Source of the DNA: Baffinella frigidus
Taxonomy: Eukaryota > Cryptophyceae > Cryptomonadales > Baffinellaceae
Direction of reading: 5' to 3'
Assembly (NCBI GenBank): GCA_026770585.1
Contig: MU646663.1
Coordinates: 321,167 to 336,411, forward strand
Length of the DNA stretch: 15,245 bases
The notes under the pieces are model-generated. The model saw only the letters and a list, made by a program, of their open reading frames with translations. It made no database searches and was not told the DNA's origin. The position numbers were made by a program, and so were the translations under genes. Shown here piece by piece: positions 1 through 6,948 of the stretch (positions are counted from its first letter, which is position 1; each line of letters opens with the position of its first letter).

Positions 1-85
1 CCGTCAACCCCAAACTCTTAACCATCCGAACATAACTGCACCCGTCTCGCGTTGATACGAGGTTGTCAGTAGCTAAACCCTCAAC

Positions 86-370
86 GCAAACCCCTGAACC
101 TTTGGTCAAACGTTCTCAAGTTGACACGTGTCCTAAGTTGACGGTTCTTGTTGTCCTGAGGTCAACGAGTTTATCTTTACGGTCAGATTTATCTTGACGG
201 TCACGTCCTGAGGTAAACAAGTTTAGCTTGACGGTGAGACTGTCGGTCACCTTTTGTTGGCGCGGTTGGCAGCACCGGGTCGGATCGGAGTGAGCAAGGT
301 TGCTCGCAAACCCCTGTACCTTTTGTCAAACGTTCTTAAGTTGACACGTTTCCTAAGGTGACGGTTCTTG
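86..370 (+). repeat. Diverged 65-bp direct repeat pair
   Basis: The segments 86-150 and 306-370 align without gaps at an offset of 220 bp and match at 60 of 65 positions. Both contain the words TCAAACGTTCT and AAGTTGACACGT. No mobile-element ends are visible at the borders, so this looks like an old segmental or tandem duplication. The intervening DNA holds further short GTTGAC/CTTGACGG words. Confidence 0.85.
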
Positions 371-553
371 TCGGCGCGGTTGGCCTCGACGCATCTCTCC
401 CCCTAGCGTGAAGCGAGGTTCGATAAGTTGACAAACACGACCGGCGAGGTTCAATAAGTTGACAAACACGACCAACACGTTTGTCAACTTATCAAACCCC
501 GCTTTCCCCCTGTTGGCAGCACCGGGTCGGATCGGAGTGAGCAAGGGTGCTCG
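265..553 (+). repeat. 42-bp direct repeat pair
   Basis: Segments 265-306 and 512-553 match at 41 of 42 positions, with the single difference near the 3' end (GGTTGCTCG against GGGTGCTCG). The offset of 247 bp differs from the 220 bp of the 86/306 pair, so the two duplications are not one simple tandem unit. No coding potential is apparent. Confidence 0.85.
413..492. repeat. 31-bp tandem repeat plus inverted repeat
   Basis: Two adjacent 31-bp units (413-443 and 444-474) share GCGAGGTTC, then ATAAGTTGACAAACACGACC. Part of the second unit (454-467) is a perfect 14-bp inverted match to 479-492 across an 11-nt spacer, so the tandem ends in a hairpin-capable sequence. The minus-strand open frame across this stretch is explained by the repeats and is not reported as a gene. 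Confidence 0.8.
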
Positions 554-652
554 GGTACCCCTACTCCGGATGGAAGTTCCGGTTGGAAGTTCGAGGAAGG
601 GTCGAGCAAGGGATCCAACGTGAGCCCCCTCCTTCCCTGCTCCGCTCTAGTG

Positions 653-682
653 TTCTTCTTCTTCTTCTTCTTCTTCTTCTTT
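653..682 (+). repeat. TTC trinucleotide microsatellite
   Basis: An uninterrupted run of TTC triplets, about ten units. It creates a phenylalanine or lysine run in chance reading frames. It separates the GC-mixed DNA on the left from the C-rich heptamer array that starts near 700. Confidence 0.95.
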
Positions 683-701
683 GTCACCTGGTTTAGAGCC
701 C

Positions 702-975
702 TACACCCGAAACCCGAAACCCGAAACCCCAAGCACGAAACTCGAAATCCGAAACCCTCACCCCTAAACCCTAAAGCCGAAAACCTAGACCAACGTGAGG
801 CCTCCTGAAGCCCAAACCCGAAACCCGGAACCCGAAACCAGGAACCCGAAACCCAAAACCCGGAACCCGAAACCCGAAACCCGAAACCCCAAACCCAAAA
901 TCCGAGACCCTAACCCCCAAGCCCGAAACCCGAAACCTGAAACTCGACGCCCAAACCTGAAACCCAAACCCTACA
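702..975 (+). repeat. C-rich telomere-like array, CCCGAAA type
   Basis: Dense degenerate heptamers, mainly CCCGAAA with CCCGGAA, CCCAAAA and CCCTAAA variants. The 7-nt period leaves several frames open, giving spurious peptides of the form NPKPETR (plus) or GFGFRVSG (minus). The dominant variant differs from canonical CCCTAAA by T to G, so this block was probably amplified locally from a variant seed rather than decaying independently. Confidence 0.9.
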
Positions 976-1129
976 GGAGGGGACGGGTGATGCGGGTGTG
1001 GAGGGGGGGCGGCGCGTGGCCCAAATCCAAAACCCCAAACCCCAAACCCCAAACCTCAAACCCTAAACCCCAAACCCTAAACCCTAGGAGGGCAAGGGTG
1101 ATGCAGTTGTGGAGGGGGGGCGGCGCGTG
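970..1129 (+). repeat. ~48-bp GC-rich direct repeat around a heptamer array
   Basis: Segments 970-1018 and 1083-1129 share CCTA, AGGAGG, GGGTGATGC, TGTGGAGGGGGGGC and GGCGCGTG with a few differences. They bracket a C-rich heptamer array (about 1020-1087) of CCCCAAA and CCCTAAA units. The arrangement suggests a larger unit made of GC-rich segment plus heptamer array, duplicated at least once. Confidence 0.8.
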
Positions 1130-1483
1130 CTGCAGAAGAGTATGTCATTCCAAGAGGTCACGTTTGCTCCATCCCTACTCCATGCGATCAAACTCGGAAT
1201 CCGGTTTAGGTTTCAGCGCTGTTTTTGGTTGATGAAATTACAATCTAACTTGGAATCCGGGTTAGGGTTAAACGCTGTTTCACGTTGATGAAATTTACTG
1301 GATTCGGTGCTGCAGAAAAGCATGTTCTTCCAAGAGGTGACGACTTCATCCCTCTCTCAACAATCTCACTCGGAATCCGGGAGGGGGCCCAAGCGGCCTA
1401 TTTTGTGTGGGAACATGTTTACCGGCTTGGACCCCCTCGAATCCGGTTAAGTTTCGAGCGCTGTTTTTTTGTTGATGAAATGT
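1127..1483 (+). repeat. Interleaved diverged repeats left of the 1.5-kb foldback
   Basis: Block 1127-1162 recurs at 1307-1342 (offset 180): GTGCTGCAGAA, then TTCCAAGAGGT and ACG. A second motif, GGAATCCGG followed by CGCTGTTT and GTTGATGAAAT, occurs near 1196-1231, 1253-1289 and 1438-1478, with a truncated copy at 1372-1390. An open frame at 1285-1581 is built from these repeats and shows no recognisable domain, so it is not called a gene. Confidence 0.75.
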
Positions 1484-1523
1484 GTCATCTGAAATCGCAT
1501 GAAATCTCTTCGCATGATGTCGT

Positions 1524-1744
1524 CGTACCACACGAGAACGCTAGAGGGGCCTATTTATGTGTGGAAAACAAAAGGTTGTAAACATTTGTACCAGGATAAG
1601 GTAAAGTAACCTCATGCCTGGTAAAAATTAGACCAGGCGCGAGGTTACTTTTATCTTATCCTGGTACAAATTTGAGCATTTGTGTAGTAAAGACTTTATA
1701 TGTTCGGTTTTAAACAGGCCCCTCTAGCATTCTCCAGTGGTACG
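1524..1744. mobile_element. 221-bp foldback (MITE-like) element
   Basis: The ends 1524-1551 and 1717-1744 are 28-bp inverted repeats with three mismatches, sharing CGTACCAC and GCTAGAGGGGCC. Inside, 1584-1622 and 1632-1671 form a second, nearly perfect inverted repeat of about 38 bp (ATTTGTACCAGGATAAG outermost, GCCTGGT innermost) around a 9-nt AAAAATTAG loop. There is no transposase. Small size, terminal inverted repeats and a strong hairpin are typical of miniature inverted-repeat elements. Related words GCATGAAATCTCTT and GCATCGAATCTCTT lie on both flanks, but I cannot define a target-site duplication. Confidence 0.7.
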
Positions 1745-1812
1745 CAACCTTCTCGCATGGAATAGCATCGAATCTCTTTGCGTGAAATCGCATGAAATGA
1801 TTTCGAAAACGG

Positions 1813-2044
1813 GCAGGGGGGTGCGGAGCGAGTGGAGCGAGACAGAACACTTTCCGGGTTGAGGGTTTGAGCAAACCCTGCACTTGTTTTTCACCCTAAA
1901 TCTCTCGATAAACCCTGAACCATAAACCATAAACCATGAACCATAAACCATAAACCATAAACCATAAACCATAAACCATAAACCATAAACCCTGAGCCCC
2001 AAACCCTAAATGCAGGGGGGTGCGGAGCGAGTGGAGCGAGACAG
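1813..2044 (+). repeat. Perfect 33-bp direct repeat bracketing a CCATAAA array
   Basis: Segments 1813-1845 and 2012-2044 are identical over 33 bp (GCAGGGGGGTGCGGAGCGAG, then TGGAGCGAGACAG). Between them lie degenerate heptamers and a clean CCATAAA array. Perfect identity beside strongly decayed heptamers suggests a recent duplication or gene conversion. Confidence 0.9.
1920..1989 (+). repeat. CCATAAA variant heptamer array
   Basis: Ten consecutive units in 70 bp, nine exactly CCATAAA and one CCATGAA. It flanks canonical CCCTAAA-type heptamers. This is local homogenisation of a telomere-repeat variant, as expected from slippage or unequal exchange. A shorter run of the same variant occurs near 2424-2445. 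Confidence 0.95.
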
Positions 2045-2061
2045 GCGCCTCGGGACAGGGC

Positions 2062-2356
2062 GAGGCAACAAGTGGCACCCTCTGCCGGTACCTCCTCCCC
2101 CTTCTCCTCTATTACTCCCGGTGGAGAGTGCCCCCCAAATCCAAAAGTCCACCACCCCCGCCTAAGTTGCCAAAACCCGAAACCCGAAACCCTAGACCCC
2201 AAACCCTAAACCCTAACCAATCCCGCTCAAGTCGGAGGCAACAAGTGGCACCCTCTGCCGGTACAGCCCAAACCCCAAACCAAAAGTCCACCAATTCCTC
2301 TTAAGTTGTCGACTTAGGCATAGGGCGAGGCAACAAGTGGCACCCTCTGCCGGTAC
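2062..2356 (+). repeat. Three identical 30-bp repeats
   Basis: The 30-mer starting GAGGCAACAAGTGGCACCCT and ending CTGCCGGTAC occurs without a mismatch at 2062-2091, 2235-2264 and 2327-2356. Copies 1 and 3 also share AGGGC upstream and one C downstream. Between the copies lie C-rich heptamers and two versions of CCAAAAGTCCACCA (about 2141 and 2279), so the larger unit is a duplicated GC-segment plus heptamer array. Confidence 0.9.
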
Positions 2357-2363
2357 CGTCTCA

Positions 2364-2545
2364 TAACCCCTAAATCCTGAACCCTAAACCGTAAACCGTA
2401 AACCCTAAACCCTGAACCCTAAACCATAAACCATAAACCATAAACCCCAAACCCTAAACCCTAAACCCTAAACCCTAAACCCTAAACCCTAAACCCAAAC
2501 CCTGGCGCAAGCAAACCCTCAAGTTTCAAACCTGAACCCCAAACC
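2364..2545 (+). repeat. C-rich telomere-like array with canonical CCCTAAA run
   Basis: Heptamers CCCTAAA, CCGTAAA, CCATAAA and CCCTGAA. The interval 2452-2493 holds six perfect consecutive CCCTAAA units. The orientation is C-strand on plus. It grades into CAAACCTGAACCCC-type decay before the foldback at about 2580. Confidence 0.95.
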
Positions 2546-2599
2546 TCATCCCCTGCCATTTTCGCAATTAATCGCGGGTAAGGAGCACCTCCCACACCA

Positions 2600-2763
2600 G
2601 GCTATCTATGCGAACATAATAAAAGTCGATTGTAGCGTTTTGTGGGGAAATTGGTCACGTGCTACACGCAAAGCTTGTAGCTTGTCTTTTTATTCGACCA
2701 AATATATGAAAATTACTGCACAAACGCTTACAATCGACTTTTATTCTGGTCGCATGGATAGCC
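2600..2763. mobile_element. Foldback element with 45-bp inverted arms
   Basis: Arms 2600-2644 and 2719-2763 are inverted repeats matching at most positions, including an uninterrupted AATAAAAGTCGATTGTA. Weaker complementarity extends outward to about 2578 and 2785 (CCCACACC against a CCACACG-type sequence). The 74-bp centre contains CACGTG and TTGGTC/GACCAA words. There is no coding capacity. A non-autonomous foldback or MITE-type element set among heptamer arrays is the best reading. Confidence 0.7.
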
Positions 2764-2808
2764 TCGTGTGGTCGTGCACCGTTCCTGCCATGGCTCGAAA
2801 GACCAAAG

Positions 2809-3040
2809 CCCCTAACCCCTAACCCCTAACCCCTAACCCCTAACCCCTAACCCCTAACCCCTAACCGCTAACCCCTAACCCCTAACCCCTAACCCCTAAC
2901 CCCCCCACACTAAATCCGAAACCCTGCACTCTAAATCCTTAACCCTACACACCAAATCCTAAACCCTAAACCCTAAACCCCAAATCCTAAACCCTAAACC
3001 CTGAACCCTAAGCCCTAAACCCTAACCACTCACCCCCAAA
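2809..3040 (+). repeat. CCCCTAA array grading into mixed heptamers
   Basis: Positions 2809-2899 hold 13 consecutive 7-nt units, 12 of them CCCCTAA and one CCGCTAA. From about 2910 to 3040 the units become CCCTAAA, CCCCAAA and CCCTACAC mixtures. CCCCTAA is one base from the canonical heptamer, and its high purity indicates recent local spread of the variant. Confidence 0.95.
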
Positions 3041-3136
3041 CCCTGTTCGCAGTTGATCACGGGGAAGGAGCATTCATTCAACGCGAAAGGCGAGGCAGAC
3101 GCCGGCCACGCCAAGCTTGAACCGGTGCGCTCCCAT

Positions 3137-3243
3137 ACATTTTTATTATATATATATTATAACTATATATATTACATATATATTTATATATATATTTATA
3201 TGTAATATATAACTATATATATGTATGTATATGTATGTATATG

Positions 3244-3294
<51 letters not shown>

Positions 3295-3373
3295 ATATAT
3301 TATTTATAAATATTGATATTTTATATATATAAACATAAACATACATACATACATACATACATACATACATACA

Positions 3374-3402
<29 letters not shown>
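3137..3402. repeat. AT-rich tract with TA and ATAC microsatellites
   Basis: A nearly pure A/T region: long TA dinucleotide runs (about 3249-3300), mixed TATG/TATA, then about 15 ATAC tetramers at 3339-3402. The reverse strand gives a meaningless CMYV repeat peptide. Such tracts unwind easily and are polymorphic. Here the tract separates the C-rich arrays from the 100-bp repeat pair. Confidence 0.95.
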
Positions 3403-3404
<2 letters not shown>

Positions 3405-3451
3405 GTTGTCAACGTTTGGCCACTGCGACAACACTTTGTTGAAGGAGAGTC

Positions 3452-3587
3452 TGACACTGGTGCCCACCACGCCGAGCCTGAACCGGTTCAATACGGTGTA
3501 CACGCACGTGTACACCGTATTATATATAGTATATGATATAATAGATATATATGACACTGGTGCCCACCACGACGAGCCTGAACCGGT
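3452..3587 (+). repeat. 36-bp repeat pair at exactly 100 bp with perfect palindrome between
   Basis: Segments 3452-3487 and 3552-3587 are identical except for one base (C/A) and lie exactly 100 bp apart. A third, more diverged copy is at about 3094-3131 (CACGCC, AAGC, TTGAACCGGTGCGCTC). Between the pair, 3491-3504 and 3507-3520 form a perfect 14-bp inverted repeat (ATACGGTGTACACG) with a 2-nt centre, followed by about 35 bp of TA-rich sequence. No open frame is convincing. Confidence 0.85.
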
Positions 3588-3599
3588 GCGCTCAAACAC

Positions 3600-3860
3600 G
3601 TGTATATCATATATTCATAATTCAACTGTATTTCAATAAATACATTATATTTATTTAAGATTCGACTACAAGTGTATGTTATATGTTTGTTGGTTGAAAT
3701 GCGTTTGGGGCTATTTTAAAAACAAAATGTAAGGTCCGGGGGCCTAATTTGGCTAGTGTCCTAATGTGTCCACAATTCCGCAACTTGGTACAAAAGAATC
3801 GAAAAACGCACCAGGTGGTTTAGTTGAAACGTTGAGGTTTTTTACCAGTTGAACTCAACC
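3600..3860. other. AT-rich non-repetitive interval
   Basis: I see no gene, clear repeat or strong inverted repeat here. The first half is AT-rich and contains AATAAA; the second half is mixed in composition. It ends at the start of the next C-rich heptamers. Confidence 0.5.
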
Positions 3861-3865
3861 TCTGC

Positions 3866-4630
3866 ACCCAAAACCCTAAACCCCAACCCTTAAAATGAAA
3901 CCCCAAACCCTCATGCCTACCCCCTAAGCAGGGTAAGGCGCACCGCGTGCCCCAGGCCTCCGAGGCTGCTGCCTCTCGCTCCTCTGCCCGGGTTTGAACC
4001 CTGAACCCCGACACCCGGAATCCTCAACCTTGAACCCTGAAACCGAAACCCGAGACCCGGAACCCGGAACCCGGAACCCGGAACCCGGGACCCGGAACCC
4101 TAGACCTTACACCCTTAACCCTAGACCTCAAACCCTAAACCCTAAACCCTAAACCCTGAACCCTAAACCCTAAACCCTAAACCCTAAACCCTAAACCCTA
4201 AACCCTAAACCCTAGACCCTAAACCCCAAACCCTGGACTCTGAACCCCAAACCTCGAACCCTAAACCCTGAACCCTGAACCCTAAACCCCAAACCTCAAA
4301 CCCAAATCAGGGGAGCGCAATGACGCCGAGCAGCAGAGGGGCGCAGGCGGTGAACCCTAAACCCTAAACCCCAAACCCCAAACCTCAAACCCTCAACCCT
4401 ACACCTTAAACCCCAAACCCGAAAACCGCAAACCCCAAACCCGAAAACCGCAAACCGAACACCGAACCCAGAACCCGGAACCCGAATCCCTAAACCCGAA
4501 ACTTGAAACCCGTGCTGACCCCCCCCGCCAAAATCCTACCTCCTATACCCTCAACCCTGAATCCCGAATAGTACACCCCCCACACTAAACCCCAAACCCC
4601 AAACCCCCAAACCCGAACCCCAAACCTACC
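3866..4630 (+). repeat. Large C-rich telomere-like array block
   Basis: About 760 bp dominated by CCCTAAA, CCCGGAA (a homogeneous run near 4058-4090), CCCTGAA and CCCCAAA. The interval 4133-4209 is eleven heptamers with a single CCCTGAA variant. GC-rich islands interrupt it at about 3927-3992 and 4312-4350 and show no recognisable product. A TTTGAACCC word near 3990 is part of the array. Confidence 0.9.
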
Positions 4631-4713
4631 ACCAGGGGGCGCAAGCGCTGAAGGGAGGGGGGGTCGGGGAGCTTGAGGGCATGGAGGGCCTCGTACAGGT
4701 GCCCAGCCCCCAC

Positions 4714-4851
4714 TCGGTGTGACCGGGCTACGAGCCTTTCGTTTACCCCGCATTCCGGGGTGTTACGTGACCAACTTGCATTAGAAAAATCCTCAAGTTG
4801 ATTGTTTTCAGGTGAGTTGACTTTTGATGCAAGGTTCGTAGTACACCGTGT
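4714..4851. repeat. Diverged foldback at the heptamer strand switch
   Basis: The left arm (CGGTGT ... CTACGAGCC, 4715-4735) pairs imperfectly with the right arm (GGTTCGTAG ... ACACCG, 4833-4848). Inside, CTTGCAT (about 4778) pairs with ATGCAAG (4826-4832). The match is short and interrupted, so an old foldback insertion is likely but not certain. It lies exactly where C-rich heptamers end (~4630) and G-rich ones begin (~4859). Confidence 0.4.
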
Positions 4852-4858
4852 GGCCTTG

Positions 4859-4983
4859 TTTAGGGTTTGGGAGTTTGGGTTTAGGGTTTGGGTCGGGGAG
4901 CTCGAGGGGATGGAGGGTCGCCTGCAGGTTATGAGGCCCATTGTTTAGGGTTTGGGGGTTTAGGTTTAGAGTTTAGGGTTTGG
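4859..4983 (-). repeat. First G-rich telomere-like array
   Basis: TTTAGGG, TTTGGGG and TTTGGGT heptamers on the plus strand, opposite in orientation to all arrays to the left. It contains one of the ~50-bp GC segments. It marks the head-to-head polarity change described in the findings. Confidence 0.85.
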
Positions 4984-5035
4984 GGTGAGAGGCTTGAGGG
5001 GATGGAATCGGGTCTCGTGCAGGTTCTGAGCCCCA

Positions 5036-5200
5036 CGAACCCGTAATCCACTTTAGACGTGATGGTGGTCAATCAAAAGTTGACGTAACAGCAGAACTTT
5101 TGTAATTGCCTCCTCTCAGGTCTAGCGTAGCCCTACCAAACACCTGATCCCTCAACCGGCACCCTGGCTTGGGGTTGATAGTTTATTGTTTGTTATTTTG
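5036..5200. other. Non-repetitive interval without a gene
   Basis: Mixed-composition DNA with no convincing open frame, repeat or hairpin. It includes another AAAAGTTGACGTAAC word of the GTTGAC type seen across the window. Confidence 0.4.
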
Positions 5201-5214
5201 TAGAAATTTACGAA

Positions 5215-5519
5215 GATGTTGTTTTATGGAGTAACCGTGATGTATAAGTCATGCGTGTTAACAATAATTTATGCTTTTTAACAATGTTTTATGAGATAAC
5301 AATGATGTATGAGTTATAAAATTTATAAATCGGAGCGTGTTTGACTCTCGGCAGGAGCTCCTTCCGAGAGAAAATATCAAACCTCGAGGAGGCTGAGCGG
5401 TTTGTAACAATGTTTTATATTTTAACAATTTGTGGAATAACAATGATGTAAGACTTATAAACCAAGGTGTTAACAATGTTTTGTGGGTTATATGACAAGG
5501 CGTGTTTTTCTCTCGGCAG
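5215..5519 (+). repeat. Duplicated AT-rich segment ending in CTCTCGGCAGG
   Basis: Two diverged copies of an AT-rich block built from TTAACAATGTTTTAT and AACAATGATGTA words (about 5219-5355 and 5403-5520). Each ends in GCGTGTTT, a pyrimidine stretch and CTCTCGGCAGG (5345-5355 and 5510-5520). The composition (AT-rich, then pyrimidines, then CAG|G) is that of an intron 3' end in a eukaryotic gene. The first copy continues into a near-perfect palindrome at 5345-5370 (centre AGCT), flanked by GTTTGA and TCAAAC. Confidence 0.6.
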
Positions 5520-5593
5520 GAGCGGAGAATGGAGCTGGAGGAGGCTGAGTGCCACCTTGAGACGCTCCTCCAGACCCTCGTGGTCTATTCCCG
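5520..5593 (+). pseudogene. Exon-like fragment 1 (ERRMELEEAE)
   Basis: Directly after the acceptor-like CTCTCGGCAG the sequence turns GC-rich and reads ERRMELEEAE, then CHLETLLQTLVV, before a TAG codon inside the following decamer array. Its first residues resemble those of fragments 5 and 6 (DERKMAEL and DGRKMAEL), which also follow an AG. Diverged copies of this GC-rich part lie at 5701-5756, 5910-5965 and 6078-6135, where frame breaks have accumulated. I do not recognise the protein. It is most simply a duplicated exon in decay. Confidence 0.4.
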
Positions 5594-6415
5594 ACTGTTC
5601 TAGACCGTTCTAGATTGTTCCAGAATAATCCAGAATAATCTAGATTGACTTATCCAGACTTATCCGATGAGTGCCAGAAAACCAAGCTAAACCCTGAATC
5701 GAGCTGGAGGAGGCTGAGTGCCGCCTTGACATGGCTCCAGACCCGCGTGGTCTGTTTCGGGTTTAGGGTTTATTGTTTGGGGTTTATATTGTTCCAGTCT
5801 GTTCCAGCTTGTTCCAGACTGTTTCAGAATGTTCTAGACTAATTCAGAATGTTCCAGACTAATCCAGTTTAATCAAAATGGTACCAGGAAACAACGTTAA
5901 ACACTAATTCTGGAGGAGGCGGAGCTCACCTTGAAACGCTCCTCCAGACCCTCGTGGTGTGTTCCTGACTGCCAGAGAATTTTCGAGAATAATCCAGATT
6001 GTTCTAGACTGATCCAGATTGTTCCAGATTGTTCCAGACTAATCCAGACTAATCTGATTAGTACAAGAAAACAACCTTGGACCCTGGGACGAGGCGGAGA
6101 GGCACCATGAGACGCTCCTTTAGACTCTCGTGGTCAGTTCATGACTGTTCTACCATGTTCGAAAGTAATCCAGACGGTTCCAGACTAATCCGAATAGTAC
6201 TGAACCCTAACCCCAGAACCCCAGAACCCCAAACCTTACACCCCAACCCCTACGTAGGATGAGAGGAAGATGGCGGAGCTGGGCATGTCTGCGGCGCGAA
6301 ACCGCATCTTGAGAATGGTCCTCTTATTTCTGACTGTTCTGGCCTGTTCTCGACTAATCTAGACGAATCCAGATGAATCCAGAAGAATCAAGACGAATCC
6401 AGACGAATCCGAAAA
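5584..6415 (+). repeat. Decamer arrays (GTTCCAGACT / AATCCAGACT), period 10
   Basis: Runs of 10-bp units of consensus GTTCCAGAYT, AATCCAGACT or GTTCTAGACT occur at about 5594-5665, 5789-5870, 5989-6060, 6143-6195 and 6330-6412. Line-to-line register is nearly perfect; 6001-6060, for example, is six consecutive decamers. Each run follows a GC-rich exon-like block, so the higher-order unit is about 165-210 bp, present five times. The units recall heat-shock-element half-sites but do not keep the required nTTCnnGAAn spacing. Confidence 0.85.
6258..6362 (+). pseudogene. Exon-like fragment 5 (MAELGMSAARNRILRM)
   Basis: After a pyrimidine-rich stretch and TACGTAG the frame reads DERK, then MAELGMSAARNRILRM, VLLF, and runs into the decamer array, where TAG at 6360-6362 stops it. 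Compared with fragment 6 (6439-6519), codons 6270-6326 differ at seven sites: five synonymous, one Val/Ile and one Leu/Phe. That bias suggests the copies diverged while the peptide was under constraint. The family is not recognised. Confidence 0.4.
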
Positions 6416-6438
6416 GTTAAATCCCAACCCCTACGTAG

Positions 6439-6525
6439 GATGGGAGGAAGATGGCAGAGCTGGGGATGTCGGCGGCGCGGAACCGCATCCTGAGAATGAT
6501 CCTCTTCTTCGACGTCGTGGTAAGG
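6439..6525 (+). other. Exon-like fragment 6 with splice-site-like ends
   Basis: TACGTAG provides an AG at 6437-6438. The following 81 bp (27 codons, 6439-6519) stay open and read DGRK, MAELGMSAARNRILRM, ILFFDVV. They end in GTG followed by GTAAGG at 6520-6525, a good 5' splice donor match. An in-frame TAG lies just upstream (6436-6438), so this would be an internal exon and not a start. What follows is C-rich then G-rich heptamer DNA, an odd intron if real. It could be a live exon of a gene beyond this window or a duplicated relic. Confidence 0.4.
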
Positions 6526-6546
6526 GCCTCTAAACCCGAAACCCTA

Positions 6547-6895
6547 CCCCTAAAAAATTAGGGGGTTAGGGGTGGTTTTGAGGGCAACCCTAAACCCTAA
6601 ACCCTACCTCTACAAGGGTTTCGATGTTTTGGGGTTGAGGGTGGGGAAGGGGTTTTGTTAGGTTTGAGGGTTTGGGGTTTGGGGGATGTCGGCGGCGTGG
6701 AAGCGTATCCTAAGAATCATCTTATTCTTTGAAAGAAGCCGTGGTGTTCTTCGGGTTAGGTGTCTGAGGTTAGTGTTTTGGGGTTTTGGGGTCAGTGGGG
6801 TTTTGTTTTGGGGGTTAGGGGTCAGGGGGTTTGGGCTTAGGGGGTCAGGGGTTTAGGGTTAGGGATTAGGGGTTGGGGTTTAGGGGGGTTGACCT
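6547..6895. repeat. Heptamer arrays with C-to-G switch
   Basis: C-rich heptamers (from about 6530) meet G-rich ones at a perfect 7-bp inverted repeat, CCCCTAA (6547-6553) and TTAGGGG (6558-6564). A short C-rich run (about 6590-6607) follows. G-rich DNA then dominates from about 6615 to 6680 and 6750 to 6895 (GGGGTTT, GGGGTTAGG). Many G runs of 3-5 give quadruplex-forming potential on the plus strand. Confidence 0.8.
6682..6740 (+). pseudogene. Exon-like fragment 7 (truncated copy)
   Basis: GGGGATGTCGGCGGCG begins a copy of fragment 6 lacking its first half, fused to a G-rich array. The frame reads MSAAWKRILRIILFFE. Relative to fragment 6 several changes are synonymous (CGC/CGT, CTG/CTA, CTC/TTA, TTC/TTT) and others change residues (R/W, N/K, M/I, D/E). 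A frame slip follows near GAAAGAAGCC. Probably a decayed duplicate. Confidence 0.35.
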
Positions 6896-6948
6896 CTCCC
6901 CCCCCACACACATACCCATTTTCCAGCAACTTACTGCGGAGGATCATC

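Larger units (their letters stand above)
2561..3072 (+). repeat. 27-bp dispersed repeat beside heptamer arrays
   Basis: Segments 2561-2587 and 3046-3072 match at 23 of 27 positions (TTCGCA, TT, ATC, CGG, AAGGAGCA). Each follows directly after a C-rich heptamer array. This makes it a recurring edge sequence of the arrays rather than random similarity. Confidence 0.65.
4662..5034 (+). repeat. Three copies of a ~50-bp GC-rich repeat
   Basis: Related segments at 4662-4710, 4890-4939 and 4981-5034 share GGGGAGCT or GAGGCT, TTGAGGG or TCGAGGG, then ATGGAGGG or ATGGAAT, TCG, GCAGGT and GCCC. Copies 2 and 3 each follow a short G-rich heptamer array (4859-4890, 4944-4980). The unit therefore appears to be array plus GC-segment. 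Confidence 0.65.

Noticed and set aside
120-490. W-box or promoter cluster from repeated GTTGAC words
   Set aside because: The words are part of duplicated segments and no transcription unit follows. Repetition explains their frequency.
771-1232. Open frames on both strands giving NPKPETR or GFGFRVSG peptides
   Set aside because: Heptamer arrays lack stops in several frames. The peptides only restate the 7-nt repeat.
3986-4000. tRNA T-arm-like GGGTTTGAACCC
   Set aside because: No acceptor, anticodon or D-arm sequence fits around it; it is part of a C-rich heptamer array.
5594-6195. Heat-shock elements in the GTTCTAGA/GTTCCAGA decamers
   Set aside because: Single matches such as GAATGTTCTAGA occur, but the alternating 5-bp nGAAn spacing is not kept; a 10-bp direct repeat explains the pattern.
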